A DNA stretch of 13,793 nucleotides, taken from contig JANMDR010000278.1 in the NCBI GenBank assembly GCA_031376425.1, positions 1-13,793 of the forward strand. Reading direction: 5' to 3'. Made by a program: the position numbers and the translations under genes. This document shows positions 6,513 to 13,725 of the stretch, piece after piece. This DNA is from JANMDR01 sp031376425 (GTDB lineage: Bacteria; Pseudomonadota; Gammaproteobacteria; Burkholderiales; Usitatibacteraceae). Below the pieces are notes generated by a model. That model was not told where the DNA came from. It did not search any database and saw only the letters and a program-made list of their open reading frames with translations. Numbering within the stretch: position 1 is the stretch's first letter; every line of letters starts with the position of its first letter.

Positions 6513-7109
6513 TCAATCCCACCCCGCCAACGGCGATGTATCCGCGAACCGCTGCACCATTGCTGATAACTCCGCCCACACCGCTGGCAGCGGCACACCA
6601 ATGGGCGCATTAAAAGTCAGAATCTGCTGCAGGGCTACATTATTTTCGCGCCAGCTATTTGCGCCGTTTTGGAGGTTTTGCAAAATCGGCATCATGCGAT
6701 CGATGGCGTAGGCAAAAATGGCTTCATTACTTTGGCGGGTTTCAAATTCTTCCCAGCGCGCAAACGCCCATTGCGCCTGTGTTTCCGGCAGGGTATTGAA
6801 TAGCCGTAGTGCGCCTTCGCGTTCCGCGTCGGCTTGTGCGGCAGATTTACCGGCGTAGACAATTTGATCGCCAACTTCAATTTCTGGAATATCGTGCACC
6901 AGCAATAATTCCACCACGCGGCCAATATTGATTTCAAGTTTTGATTCGCTGGCAAATAGGCAGGCCATCACGCAAATTTGCCAGCTATGCTCGGCACTAT
7001 TTTCATAGCGATCAAGGCCGACTGGCTTGGTTTTTCGGGTGATCGCTTTGAGCTTGTCGAGCATCACGCCAAATTGAAATACCTGCTGAATTTGTTCAGG
7101 CGTCATCAT
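6513..7109 (-). CDS. HD-domain phosphohydrolase (YfbR/HD_3 type)
   Basis: This 198-residue cytosolic protein is a metal-dependent phosphohydrolase of the HD superfamily. The signature is visible as ENSAEHSW (His41), LLLVHDIPEIEVGD (His72-Asp73, with Asp81) and FAYAIDRMMPIL (Asp137), giving the H...HD...D metal set. The family includes the 5'-deoxynucleotidase YfbR, so a nucleotide monophosphate is a plausible substrate but not proven. The start is at 7109 or the adjacent ATG at 7106; the upstream region shows little of a ribosome site. It follows the carboxylesterase gene by nine bases, so the two are probably cotranscribed and translationally linked. Confidence 0.85.
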   Translation of the reverse strand: MMTPEQIQQVFQFGVMLDKLKAITRKTKPVGLDRYENSAEHSWQICVMACLFASESKLEINIGRVVELLLVHDIPEIEVGDQIVYAGKSAAQADAEREGALRLFNTLPETQAQWAFARWEEFETRQSNEAIFAYAIDRMMPILQNLQNGANSWRENNVALQQILTFNAPIGVPLPAVWAELSAMVQRFADTSPLAGWD

Positions 7110-7118
7110 TTTTGATGC

Positions 7119-7805
7119 TCAAACCTTGCCGACGTTTTTGCCGTAAATATGGGTAAGCCAAGCGCTAATATCTTCAATTTCTTCTATACACAAACTATGC
7201 TGCATGGGGTATTCGCGCCATTCAATGCTAAAACCTTGTGCCTTTAAGTTTTGCTCAGATTCGCGTGCGAGCTTTAATGGCACTACCGGGTCTTGCGTTC
7301 CGTGTGCCATGAGAATCGGTATGGCAGCGTTGGCAGCGCTTTTCTCTGTGGCTAAGGTATTGGCGAGGGTGAGGTAGGTGGAAAGCGCTAAAACGCCACC
7401 TAGCGGTTTGGCGTGGCGCAATGCCGTTTGTAGCGCAATCGCACCACCTTGGGAGAATCCGGCTATAACGATATTGCTTGCAGCCATGCCGCGTGAAATT
7501 TCATTTTCAATTAACGCGTTGATAGACGCTTGCGATTGCCGCACACCCGTTTCATCAGGGCGACGCTCAATGTCTGCCATGGAAATATCATACCAAGCTG
7601 GCATCACATGGCCGCCGTTGATGGTCACAGGGCGTGAGGGGGCTTGGGGGAAAATAAAGCGTAGCGGCATATTTTTTGCCAATGAGAGTTCTTTGATTAC
7701 AGGCACAAAATCCCAGCAATCAGCACCCAAGCCGTGCATCCAAATTACGGTGCCGATGGGGTTAGCGCCGGTACAAAGTTCTACATGTTCGATTAGTGTG
7801 GTCAT
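7119..7805 (-). CDS. Carboxylesterase, phospholipase/carboxylesterase family (PF02230)
   Basis: It is a compact 228-residue alpha/beta hydrolase. Near the N terminus IWMHGLGADCWDF provides the oxyanion region, followed by FIFPQAPSRPVTINGG and MPAWYD, both typical of this family. The catalytic triad is Ser118 in GFSQGG, Asp172 in HGTQDPVVP and His203 in MQHSLC. There is no signal peptide, so it acts in the cytosol on short acyl esters or on thioesters, as in related acyl-protein thioesterases. The next gene, HD phosphohydrolase, begins nine bases after its stop. A 62-base gap separates it from mogA upstream; I see no clear terminator or promoter there, so the four-gene minus-strand run may be a single transcript. 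Confidence 0.92.
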   Translation of the reverse strand: MTTLIEHVELCTGANPIGTVIWMHGLGADCWDFVPVIKELSLAKNMPLRFIFPQAPSRPVTINGGHVMPAWYDISMADIERRPDETGVRQSQASINALIENEISRGMAASNIVIAGFSQGGAIALQTALRHAKPLGGVLALSTYLTLANTLATEKSAANAAIPILMAHGTQDPVVPLKLARESEQNLKAQGFSIEWREYPMQHSLCIEEIEDISAWLTHIYGKNVGKV

Positions 7806-7867
7806 CGTTATTTAAGATAAGAAATTAAAATGTGGTATTGCTGAAGAGGCTTTAAAATACGGTGTTT

Positions 7868-8479
7868 TCAGGCGCTTGCTGGTGTTGGCTTGGTCGCTGT
7901 TTTCGGTCTAAATGCCACAATTACGTCTTCCCGTGTGGCCAGATAAGGGCCACCCAGTAAATCTACGCAATAGGGTACGGCGGCAAATATGCCGACCTCG
8001 TCACGTAGCGCTGATCCTGCAGCGGCTTTGAAACCACTTAGGGTTTGGGCAATAGCTTTGGGTTGACCGGGCAAATTGATAATCAAACACGCGCCGCGCG
8101 TCACGGCAATTTGTCGCGACAATATGGCGGTGGGTACAAAACAAAGGCTAATTTGGCGCATGCGTTCGCCAAAACCGTCCATTACGCGATGCGCGATTGC
8201 CGCAGTGGCGTCGGGCGTGACATCACGCAAGGCAGGGCCGGTGCCGCCAGTGGTGAGTACTAAACTACAGCCGTCGATGTCCACTAATTGCAGTAACGCC
8301 GCTTCAATGGTGGCTTTGTCGTCGGCAACTAATTTTTCTACGAAGGTAATCGGGTTATGCAACGCAGCTTGCAACCACTCGCGCAAGGCGGGAATGCCTG
8401 CATCTGCGTATACACCCGCGCTGGCGCGGTCACTCGCTGAAAGTAAGCCTATTTTTATAGGGTCGTAGCTATCGCTCAT
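7868..8479 (-). CDS. mogA: Molybdopterin adenylyltransferase MogA
   Basis: MogA adenylates molybdopterin before molybdate insertion in molybdenum-cofactor synthesis. The sequence has IGLLSASDRASAGVYADAG at the N terminus, LVLTTGGTGPALRDVTPDAT at residues 73-92 (TTGGTG with the following Asp86) and NLPGQPKAI at 135-143, all diagnostic for the MoaB/Mog fold. The length of 203 residues and the GVYADAGIPALREWL segment favour MogA over MoaB. Its ATG overlaps the darP stop in an ATGA, so the two are translationally coupled. No other Mo-cofactor gene lies in the window. The tail (RPKTATKPTPASA) is slightly longer than usual and looks disordered. Confidence 0.93.
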   Translation of the reverse strand: MSDSYDPIKIGLLSASDRASAGVYADAGIPALREWLQAALHNPITFVEKLVADDKATIEAALLQLVDIDGCSLVLTTGGTGPALRDVTPDATAAIAHRVMDGFGERMRQISLCFVPTAILSRQIAVTRGACLIINLPGQPKAIAQTLSGFKAAAGSALRDEVGIFAAVPYCVDLLGGPYLATREDVIVAFRPKTATKPTPASA

Positions 8480-9012
8480 GTTTCTTTTGATTGCGCTAAG
8501 ATTAAGCGATGTACTTCTTTGTATAGCAGACGATAGTGTTTGGGTGGCTTTTTGGCGGCGCGTTCTATTTTGGTTTCGGCAATCACCTGCGCTAATTCTT
8601 CCACATTCACGGCTGGAAACTTGAGCGCAAAAGCCGCCAATTCTTCTCCATTAGACGAATCAGCCAACATCCGATCGCGCCAATTTTCAGCAAGATGCGA
8701 GAAGGCAATTTGCTGCTGTGATGGTGCTTTTAGCTCAGCGTATTGGGTAGCGATAGGCTCCACATCTTCAATCAGGCGCATTAATTTGCCGATATATTGC
8801 AGATTGCGTTTGCGGGCGGTGTGCTTGCTAGGCGCGATTTTTTTGATCGAAACCAGCGCTTCATAGAGCTCCGGCGTGAGCGGGAATTTTTTTAGCGTAT
8901 CGTTACCAAGCTTAGATAGTGCCTCGCCCAAGTCTTGCAAGGCGTGTGAATCGCGTTTGCGCTGGCTTTTACTGATAACATTTAGGTCTTCGTCTTCATC
9001 TATTTTATGCAT
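8476..9012 (-). CDS. darP: Ribosome assembly protein DarP (YjgA, DUF615)
   Basis: DarP binds pre-50S particles and helps late assembly of the large ribosomal subunit. The family signature begins with SKSQRKRDSHALQDLGEALS, continues with a leucine-rich LTPELYEALVSIKKI and reaches ARKRNLQYIGKLMRLIEDVE. The C-terminal part KKPPKHYRLLYKEVHRLI is also typical. The protein is 178 residues and highly charged. An acidic N terminus (KIDEDEDLN) precedes the core. It overlaps mogA by four bases. The divergent neighbour pmbA begins 75 bases away, an arrangement shared with enterobacteria, which supports both calls. Confidence 0.93.
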   Translation of the reverse strand: MHKIDEDEDLNVISKSQRKRDSHALQDLGEALSKLGNDTLKKFPLTPELYEALVSIKKIAPSKHTARKRNLQYIGKLMRLIEDVEPIATQYAELKAPSQQQIAFSHLAENWRDRMLADSSNGEELAAFALKFPAVNVEELAQVIAETKIERAAKKPPKHYRLLYKEVHRLILAQSKET

Positions 9013-9086
9013 GTGCTTTGCTCGTTCGCCGTTTAGACCAGCGTTGTATTAAATTAAGCCTTGCATTCTAACCTATCGAGCCATCG

Positions 9087-10448
9087 TTGACCTCTAAAAC
9101 TGTCCTAAGCCCTTCGCAAACGTCCACGCAAAATACCCCAAATTTGCAAGAAATCGCCCAATTTGCGCTCGAACGCGCCAAAGCCGCCGGTGCTACCGCC
9201 GCTGAAGTAGAAATTTCTACAAGTGTTGGCCAAAGCGTTGCCGTGCGGCTAAAAGAAGTGGAAACCATTGAATATAATCGTGATAAGGGCATGGCTATCA
9301 CGGTTTATGTGGGGCAACAAAAGGGTGCCGCCAGCACGTCCGACCTTTCCCGTGATGCCATTATTCGTACTGTAGAAGCGGCGTGCACCATCGCCAAATA
9401 TACGGAGGCCGATGAATTTAGTGGCTTGGCCGATCCAGCCCGATTATTTAAGGGCGTGTTGCCTGATTTAGGCTTGAACCAACCTTGGGTGTTGCCGGTA
9501 GACGATGCCATAAAAATTGCTGTGGAATGTGAAGCCGCTGCTTACGCAGTAGATAAGCGTATCAATAATTCCGAAGGTGCGTCTGTATCCACGCATACCG
9601 CTGATTTTGTTTATGCCAATAGCAACGGTTTCATGAATGGTTACCCCACCAGCCGCGCCAGTTTGAGTGTGGCCGTGATTGCTAGTGATGCGAACGGCAT
9701 GCAGCGCGATTATTGGTACACCAGCGCACGTGGCCAGGTGGGGCTAGAATCGGCTGCGCATGTGGGTAAAATTGCGGGGCAGCGCACGGTAGCGCGTTTA
9801 GGTGCAAAGCGCATTGCTACATGCGACGCGCCGGTGTTGTTTGATAACACCGCTTCGGGAAGTTTAATCGGTAGTTTTGTAGGGGCGGTGAGTGGCTCCA
9901 GCCTTTACCGTAAAGCCAGTTTTCTCCAAGATAGTGTCGGCCAGCAAGTATTTTCACCGTTGGTACAAATACGCGAAGAGCCCCACTTAACAGGCGCTTC
10001 CAGCTCGTCGCCCTTTGATGGTGAGGGGGTAGCCACTGCTCCGCGCGACGTGGTGCGTGATGGCATAGTGCAAGGTTATTTTTTAGGTAGTTATTCTGCG
10101 CGCAAGTTAGGGCTGCAATCTACCGGTAACGCGGGTGGCAATCACAATTTGCAAGTGAAATCGGGCGAGCTGGATTTTACTGGCTTGGTTAAGAAAATGG
10201 GGCGCGGCTTGATTGTTTCAGAACTGATGGGGCAGGGCGTGAATATGGTCACCGGTGACTATTCACGTGGCATTGCTGGTTTTTGGGTTGAAGGTGGTGA
10301 AATTGTGCATCCGGTTGAAGAACTCACCATCGCCGGTAATATGAAAGACATGTACAAAGGTATTGTGGATATTGGATCAGACGTGAATAAAACTGGGTCA
10401 AAGCACATAGGCTCGGTGCTGATTGACCGAATGTCATTAGCGGGTTAG
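9087..10448 (+). CDS. pmbA: TldD/PmbA-family protein PmbA (TldE)
   Basis: PmbA (TldE) is the non-catalytic partner of the TldD metalloprotease; together they cleave unfolded peptides and mature microcin B17 in Escherichia coli. Evidence is the 453-residue length (about 450 in the family), an N-terminal helix ALERAKAAGATAAEVEIS, the YNRDKGMAITVYVGQQKGAAST segment, LFDNTASGSLIGSF, SSPFDGEGVATAPRDVVRDG, and the C-terminal SELMGQGVNMVTGDYSRGIA and GGEIVHPVEELTIAGNMKDM. It lacks the HExxxH metal site of TldD, as expected for this paralogue. The start is TTG 9087: an in-frame stop at 9069 rules out anything upstream and no early ATG exists. A weak promoter (TTGTAT 9044-9049, TCTAAC 9067-9072) would leave a very short leader. 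No tldD lies in the window. Confidence 0.94.
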   Translation: MTSKTVLSPSQTSTQNTPNLQEIAQFALERAKAAGATAAEVEISTSVGQSVAVRLKEVETIEYNRDKGMAITVYVGQQKGAASTSDLSRDAIIRTVEAACTIAKYTEADEFSGLADPARLFKGVLPDLGLNQPWVLPVDDAIKIAVECEAAAYAVDKRINNSEGASVSTHTADFVYANSNGFMNGYPTSRASLSVAVIASDANGMQRDYWYTSARGQVGLESAAHVGKIAGQRTVARLGAKRIATCDAPVLFDNTASGSLIGSFVGAVSGSSLYRKASFLQDSVGQQVFSPLVQIREEPHLTGASSSSPFDGEGVATAPRDVVRDGIVQGYFLGSYSARKLGLQSTGNAGGNHNLQVKSGELDFTGLVKKMGRGLIVSELMGQGVNMVTGDYSRGIAGFWVEGGEIVHPVEELTIAGNMKDMYKGIVDIGSDVNKTGSKHIGSVLIDRMSLAG

Positions 10449-10579
10449 CTGCTTCCTTAGGCGATTACTTTAATTGAATGCTCATAGAAGCTATCGCGAA
10501 CAATCAAAAATTCGGGTATATTAAAGTTAATAAAAAGCAGTTTGCCGTAATCCATAAAACTAAAGAGGAGATTTACACT

Positions 10580-11662
10580 ATGCAACGTAGAAAATTCATT
10601 GCCGCAGGCGCAGGCTTAAGCGGTATCTTGGCATCGGGTATTGCACCAGCAGTTCACGCGCAAACAGCATTGCGCTGGCGCCTGTCATCGAGCTTTCCTG
10701 TCGCACTCGATACCATTCACGGTGCTGCAAAAACGTTTTCTGATATCGTAAAAAACGCCACTGGCGGCAAGTTTGATATCACCATCGCAGCCCCGGGCGA
10801 GCTCGTGCCGCCATTTGGTAAAGTGGACGCGATTCAAGCTGGCACTGTTGAAGCTGCGCACACTGCGTCGTATTATTTCTTCGGCAAGGATGAAACGTTT
10901 GCGCTGGATTGCGCTGTGCCATTCGGCCTAAACTCACGTCAAACTACAGCGTGGATGTATCAAGGCAATGGCCTTAAGTTAACCCGTGAATTTTTTGCGC
11001 AATACAATATCGTGAATTTTCCGATGGGCAACACCGGCGCACAAATGGGTGGCTGGTATCGTAAAGAAATTAAATCTTTGGCTGACATTAAAGGCCTGAA
11101 AATGCGCATCGGCGGCTTCGGCGGCAAGGTACTGGAGCGTATTGGCGGCGTGCCACAGAACATTCCGGGCGGTGAGATTTATTCCGCGCTAGAAAAAGGC
11201 ACTATCGACGCAGCCGAGTGGGTGGGCCCATATGATGATGAAAAACTGGGCTTCCAGCGCGTAGCTAAAAACTATGCCTACCCAGCTTGGTGGGAAGGCG
11301 GCCCGCAATTATCGCTCTACATCAACACTAAAGCCTGGGCTGGCTTGTCGAAGGAATATCAAGCTATTGTTGAAGCCGCTGCAGCTTTTGCCCACACTGA
11401 TATGCAAGCCAAATACGATGCCCGTAATCCCGCCGCATTGCGTCGATTAGTGGCAGCAGGTGCCAAACCATTCCGTATGCCTGATGACATCATGAACGCC
11501 GCGTTTAAAGCATCGCAAGACCTGTACGGCGAACTATCTGCCAAAAACGCCAACTGGCGCAAAATCTACGAAGATTGGTCAAAATTCCGTGCCGAATCAG
11601 TGCTTTGGGCGCGCTTTGCTGAAGCCGGTTTTGATGATTTTATGCAAAAGCAAAAGCTGTAA
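10580..11662 (+). CDS. TRAP transporter substrate-binding protein (DctP family, TakP-like)
   Basis: It is the periplasmic receptor of a tripartite secondary transporter that usually takes up organic acids. The N terminus MQRRKFIAAGAGLSGILASG is a twin-arginine-type signal, with cleavage likely after VHA. GAQMGGWYRKEIKSLADIKG, GLKMRIGGFGGKVLERIGG and AAEWVGPYDDEKLGF are typical of TakP-type receptors for 2-oxo acids. Gln155, Arg176 and Trp214 match, as I recall, the ligand and sodium contacts in Rhodobacter TakP. ATG 10580 has AAGAGGAG nine bases upstream. The longer frame from ATG 10478 has no ribosome site and would bury the signal. The membrane subunits (DctQ, DctM) are missing on both sides, and a terminator follows, so it is a solitary gene. 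Confidence 0.92.
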   Translation: MQRRKFIAAGAGLSGILASGIAPAVHAQTALRWRLSSSFPVALDTIHGAAKTFSDIVKNATGGKFDITIAAPGELVPPFGKVDAIQAGTVEAAHTASYYFFGKDETFALDCAVPFGLNSRQTTAWMYQGNGLKLTREFFAQYNIVNFPMGNTGAQMGGWYRKEIKSLADIKGLKMRIGGFGGKVLERIGGVPQNIPGGEIYSALEKGTIDAAEWVGPYDDEKLGFQRVAKNYAYPAWWEGGPQLSLYINTKAWAGLSKEYQAIVEAAAAFAHTDMQAKYDARNPAALRRLVAAGAKPFRMPDDIMNAAFKASQDLYGELSAKNANWRKIYEDWSKFRAESVLWARFAEAGFDDFMQKQKL

Positions 11663-11691
11663 GCTGGATTTAGAGTTTAGTAGATTAGTAG

Positions 11692-11717
11692 AAAGCCCTG
11701 CTGTTGCGGGGCTTTTT
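11692..11717 (+). terminator. Intrinsic terminator after the TRAP binding protein gene
   Basis: AAAGCCCTGC (11692-11701) pairs with GCGGGGCTTT (11706-11715) with one G-U pair and a four-base loop. The stem continues into a T-run (11713-11717). It lies 29 bases after the stop codon. Confidence 0.92.
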
Positions 11718-11757
11718 ATTTGCAACACCCTGATGGTGCCTAGGGGTTTAACCGTTC

Positions 11758-11763
11758 TATAAT
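11758..11763 (+). promoter_or_regulatory. -10 box of the DUF4399-cytochrome operon
   Basis: A perfect TATAAT sits 66 bases before the DUF4399 start and after the preceding terminator. No good TTGACA-like -35 lies at the right distance (TGGTGC at 11734-11739 is the nearest, 18 bases away). The promoter may therefore need an activator. Confidence 0.45.
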
Positions 11764-11828
11764 TATAAAGAGCGTCAAGTAAGGACGTGCTAAAACTATA
11801 TAAATTTGATTCACTTGAGGAGATTTAC

Positions 11829-12266
11829 ATGCAAGTTAAAAACACACTGTTATCACTGGTTACGATTTTGGGCACGACTGCTATGCTCGCGCTTGGCGGC
11901 TGCGCCTCGGCACCATTTGAGCCCGCCAAACCCAGTGAAGGCGTATTTTTTATTGACTTAGCCGACGGCGCCACTGTCACATCCCCCATCAAAGTTAAGT
12001 TTGGTGTGACTGGCAAAGAAGTTAAGCCTGCAGGCGACGCTACCCCTAATTCCGGTCATCACCATTTGCTGGTGAACCTTGATGCCAAGCCCCTAGGTGA
12101 GGCTATTCCCTTTGACGCCATGCATATTCACTACGGCAAAGGCCAAACCGAAGCCGAAGTGAAACTACCGGCAGGCGAATACAAACTTACAATGCAATTC
12201 GCTAACCTAAACCACGAATCCTTTGGCCCTGCGTGGTCTAAAACCATTCGCGTAACAGTGAAGTAG
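11829..12266 (+). CDS. DUF4399-domain lipoprotein
   Basis: Residues 1-25 form a lipoprotein signal ending in the lipobox LGGC with Cys25, so the mature 121-residue protein should be anchored in a membrane facing the periplasm. The domain is DUF4399, a beta-sandwich-like family of unknown function. Its hallmarks are GVFFIDLADGATVTSPIKVK, NSGHHHLLVN, IPFDAMHIHYGKGQTEAEV and LPAGEYKLTMQF. The many histidines (HHH, HIHYGKGQTE) suggest metal binding, which is inference. ATG 11829 has GAGGAG six bases upstream; the longer frame from 11787 would put the signal peptide internally. The cytochrome c gene begins five bases after its stop, so the two form an operon and may serve a shared periplasmic electron-transfer function. 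Confidence 0.88.
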   Translation: MQVKNTLLSLVTILGTTAMLALGGCASAPFEPAKPSEGVFFIDLADGATVTSPIKVKFGVTGKEVKPAGDATPNSGHHHLLVNLDAKPLGEAIPFDAMHIHYGKGQTEAEVKLPAGEYKLTMQFANLNHESFGPAWSKTIRVTVK

Positions 12267-12271
12267 GCATT

Positions 12272-12658
12272 ATGCGCAAACTCATTCAAAGTAATATTCA
12301 AGCCGCGCTTAAGTTGACCTTTGCCAGCGTATTAGTAGCCAGCGCAAGCGTACAGCTAGCCGTGGCGCAAGCCCCCGCTAAAGTGCCCACGGACGCTGAA
12401 GTAGATAAAATCATGGAAGAACGCTATTGCAGCGGTTGCCATGACATGGCTAAAAAAATGGTTGGCCCAAGCTTTAATGAGATCACCAAAAAATACGCTG
12501 ATGGTGATAAAAAAGCCAACGCCGAAAAAATCAGTGTGGCCATTAGCAAAGGCGGCAAAGGCGTATGGGGTGCTACGGCTATGCCAGCTAATGCTGCAGT
12601 GACCGCCGAAGAATTGAAAACCCTTAGCAACTGGTTAGTGAATCGAACCGTAAAGTAG
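12272..12658 (+). CDS. Small periplasmic class I c-type cytochrome
   Basis: This 128-residue protein has a cleavable signal peptide (to about AVAQA, residue 35) and a single haem site CSGCH (Cys53, Cys56, His57). The sixth ligand is most likely Met104 in ATAMPAN, and the C-terminal helix EELKTLSNWLVN is normal for class I cytochromes. The compact mature domain (about 95 residues) and the VGPSFNEITKKYA segment resemble the c551/c552 group, soluble electron carriers between respiratory complexes. The ATG follows the DUF4399 stop by five bases with only a weak GTAGG ribosome site, pointing to coupled translation. A terminator closes the operon 22 bases later. Confidence 0.93.
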   Translation: MRKLIQSNIQAALKLTFASVLVASASVQLAVAQAPAKVPTDAEVDKIMEERYCSGCHDMAKKMVGPSFNEITKKYADGDKKANAEKISVAISKGGKGVWGATAMPANAAVTAEELKTLSNWLVNRTVK

Positions 12659-12680
12659 CTGTTTTTATAGCTTTGGATAG

Positions 12681-12709
12681 GCCGTAGCGTTTATGCTACG
12701 GCTTTTTTT
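12681..12709 (+). terminator. Intrinsic terminator of the DUF4399-cytochrome operon
   Basis: GCCGTAGC (12681-12688) pairs perfectly with GCTACGGC (12695-12702) around a six-base loop and runs directly into seven T (12703-12709). Confidence 0.95.
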
Positions 12710-12719
12710 GTATTTTGTG

Positions 12720-12760
12720 TTGGGTCTCAAAACGCAATTATATATATTTAGATATAATTG
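12720..12760 (+). promoter_or_regulatory. Promoter and palindromic operator of the toxin-antitoxin operon
   Basis: TTGGGT (12720-12725) and TATATT (12743-12748) are spaced by 17 bases. CAATTATAT (12735-12743) and ATATAATTG (12752-12760) are exact 9-bp inverted copies with an eight-base centre, lying over the -10 region. A second -10-like TATAAT at 12753-12758 lies only five bases before ATG 12764. This arrangement fits autorepression by the XRE antitoxin, alone or with its toxin, as is common in type II pairs. Which -10 is used cannot be decided by eye. Confidence 0.55.
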
Positions 12761-12763
12761 ATC

Positions 12764-13117
12764 ATGCATATGACCATACGCGAGATCCGCTGGGTTGGGT
12801 CTGCCAAAAAGGATTTGCTTGCTATGCCGCCGGACGTGCAGGATGTCATGGGCTACGCTTTGCATCTCGCGCAGATGGGTGAAAAACATAGCCAAGCAAA
12901 GCCGCTGAAAGGATTTGGTGGAGCGGGGGTTGTTGAGGTGGTGGAGGCGCATAGGGGTAACGCCTATCGGGCGGTCTATACGGTTCGCTATACGAATGCT
13001 GTTTATGTTTTGCATTGCTTCCAGAAAAAATCCACGTCAGGCATTGCGACACCAAAGCCAGATTTGGATTTAATAATGGCACGATTAAAAGCAGTTGCTT
13101 GTTTAGAAGAGGGCTAG
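12764..13117 (+). CDS. RelE/HigB-type toxin (phage Gp49-like family, PF05973)
   Basis: Proteins of this family are ribosome-dependent or related mRNA interferases that inhibit translation until bound by the antitoxin. The order of motifs is IREIRWVGSAKKDLLAMP, VMGYALHLAQMGEKH, AKPLKGFGGAGVVEVVEAH, YRAVYTVRYTNAVYVLHCFQ and KKSTSGIATPKPDLDLI, all characteristic. From ATG 12764 the product is 117 residues; ATG 12770, two codons later, is equally good and neither has a ribosome site. TTG 12758 is less likely because it overlaps the -10-like box. The stop is four bases before the antitoxin start. Toxin-first order is usual for this family, unlike RelBE. Confidence 0.92.
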   Translation: MHMTIREIRWVGSAKKDLLAMPPDVQDVMGYALHLAQMGEKHSQAKPLKGFGGAGVVEVVEAHRGNAYRAVYTVRYTNAVYVLHCFQKKSTSGIATPKPDLDLIMARLKAVACLEEG

Positions 13118-13121
13118 CTCA

Positions 13122-13478
13122 ATGAAAACGCAGATCACCGAAAAAGCACCACTAAGCGCAAATATGGAGATAGAAATAGGAAGCACTAATCCCTATGCAG
13201 ATTTATCTTATGCGGAACCTACTGAAATGCTTATAAAAGCGAAACTCGCATTTGAAATTTCGAGCATCATAAAAAATAAAGAGTTAACCCAGCAAACCGC
13301 CGCCGCGCTTCTCGGTATGACACAACCTAAGCTTTCAGAAATGTTAAGAGGAAAATTTCGAGGCATCAGCCAAGCCAAAATGATTGACTGCTTGAACCGC
13401 TTGGGTAGCGATGTGGAAATTATCGTCAAACGTCCAAAAAGTCATCGTGTCGGGCAAACCATGGTGCTGGCAGCTTAA
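13122..13478 (+). CDS. XRE-family helix-turn-helix antitoxin
   Basis: It should neutralise the toxin encoded just upstream and repress the shared promoter. Residues 18-50 (EIGSTNPYADLSYAEPTEML and LIKAKLAFEISSIIK) and the helix-turn-helix at about 54-78 (ELTQQTAAALLGMTQPKLSE, then LRGKFRG) match the HTH_37-type antitoxins that accompany Gp49-like toxins. The recognition helix is probably TQPKLSEML. The C terminus NRLGSDVEIIVKRPKSH also fits. AGAGGG at the end of the toxin gene serves as ribosome site. The first 17 residues and the last dozen go beyond the usual core. The pair may be chromosomal or part of an accessory insertion, since it lies beside repeat-like DNA. Confidence 0.92.
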   Translation: MKTQITEKAPLSANMEIEIGSTNPYADLSYAEPTEMLIKAKLAFEISSIIKNKELTQQTAAALLGMTQPKLSEMLRGKFRGISQAKMIDCLNRLGSDVEIIVKRPKSHRVGQTMVLAA

Positions 13479-13517
13479 AGTTATCCCGTAGCAACGTAGT
13501 GAAAAAACACTAAGGGG

Positions 13518-13535
13518 TGCGGAAATTGTTAATGT
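13518..13535 (+). repeat. Copy B of the 18-bp dispersed inverted repeat
   Basis: TGCGGAAATTGTTAATGT here is the exact reverse complement of 3200-3217. It begins 40 bases after the antitoxin stop. In this copy CGGAA (13520-13524) and TTCCG (13535-13539) form a short stem before five T (13540-13544), so it may also act as a weak terminator for the toxin-antitoxin operon. Confidence 0.6.
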
Positions 13536-13556
13536 TCCGTTTTTGGAGGTGCTGAC

Positions 13557-13641
13557 GGGATGCAGTGCTAGGCGTTCCGAAGGCAGCGTGGCTAGCCACA
13601 CAACAGAGGAATAACAACGCAATGCGTCTGTCAGTGCATCC
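13557..13641. repeat. Structured non-coding segment with nested inverted repeats
   Basis: GGATGCA (13558-13564) and TGCATCC (13635-13641) are exact inverted copies at the ends. Inside are GCTAG/CTAGC (13567-13571, 13592-13596) and a perfect 12-bp palindrome GTGGCTAGCCAC (13588-13599). CAGTGC occurs twice (13563-13568, 13632-13637). No convincing gene covers it. The minus-strand frame through it (13643 to 13344) runs into the antitoxin gene. Together with copy B it could be one small repeated element or a structured RNA. Confidence 0.35.
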
Positions 13642-13725
13642 AAAAATGGGATATGAGGGTGTAAAGAATTTTGTGTAGATTGATTTTTTTGTTAGGCTCC
13701 CATAGATTTAAATCAAGGAGCCCAC

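Noticed and set aside
10478..10579. Upstream ATG extension of the TRAP receptor
   Set aside because: No ribosome site at 10478, and the extension would place the twin-arginine signal inside the protein; the site before 10580 is much better.
13344..13643. Minus-strand open frame of 99 codons
   Set aside because: It overlaps the well-supported antitoxin gene antisense and covers the palindrome-rich stretch; probably a by-product of the repeat element.
13560..13700. Possible integron attC site (GTTAGGC at 13691 and inverted repeats nearby)
   Set aside because: No matching RYYYAAC partner with proper spacing and no integrase or cassette structure in view.
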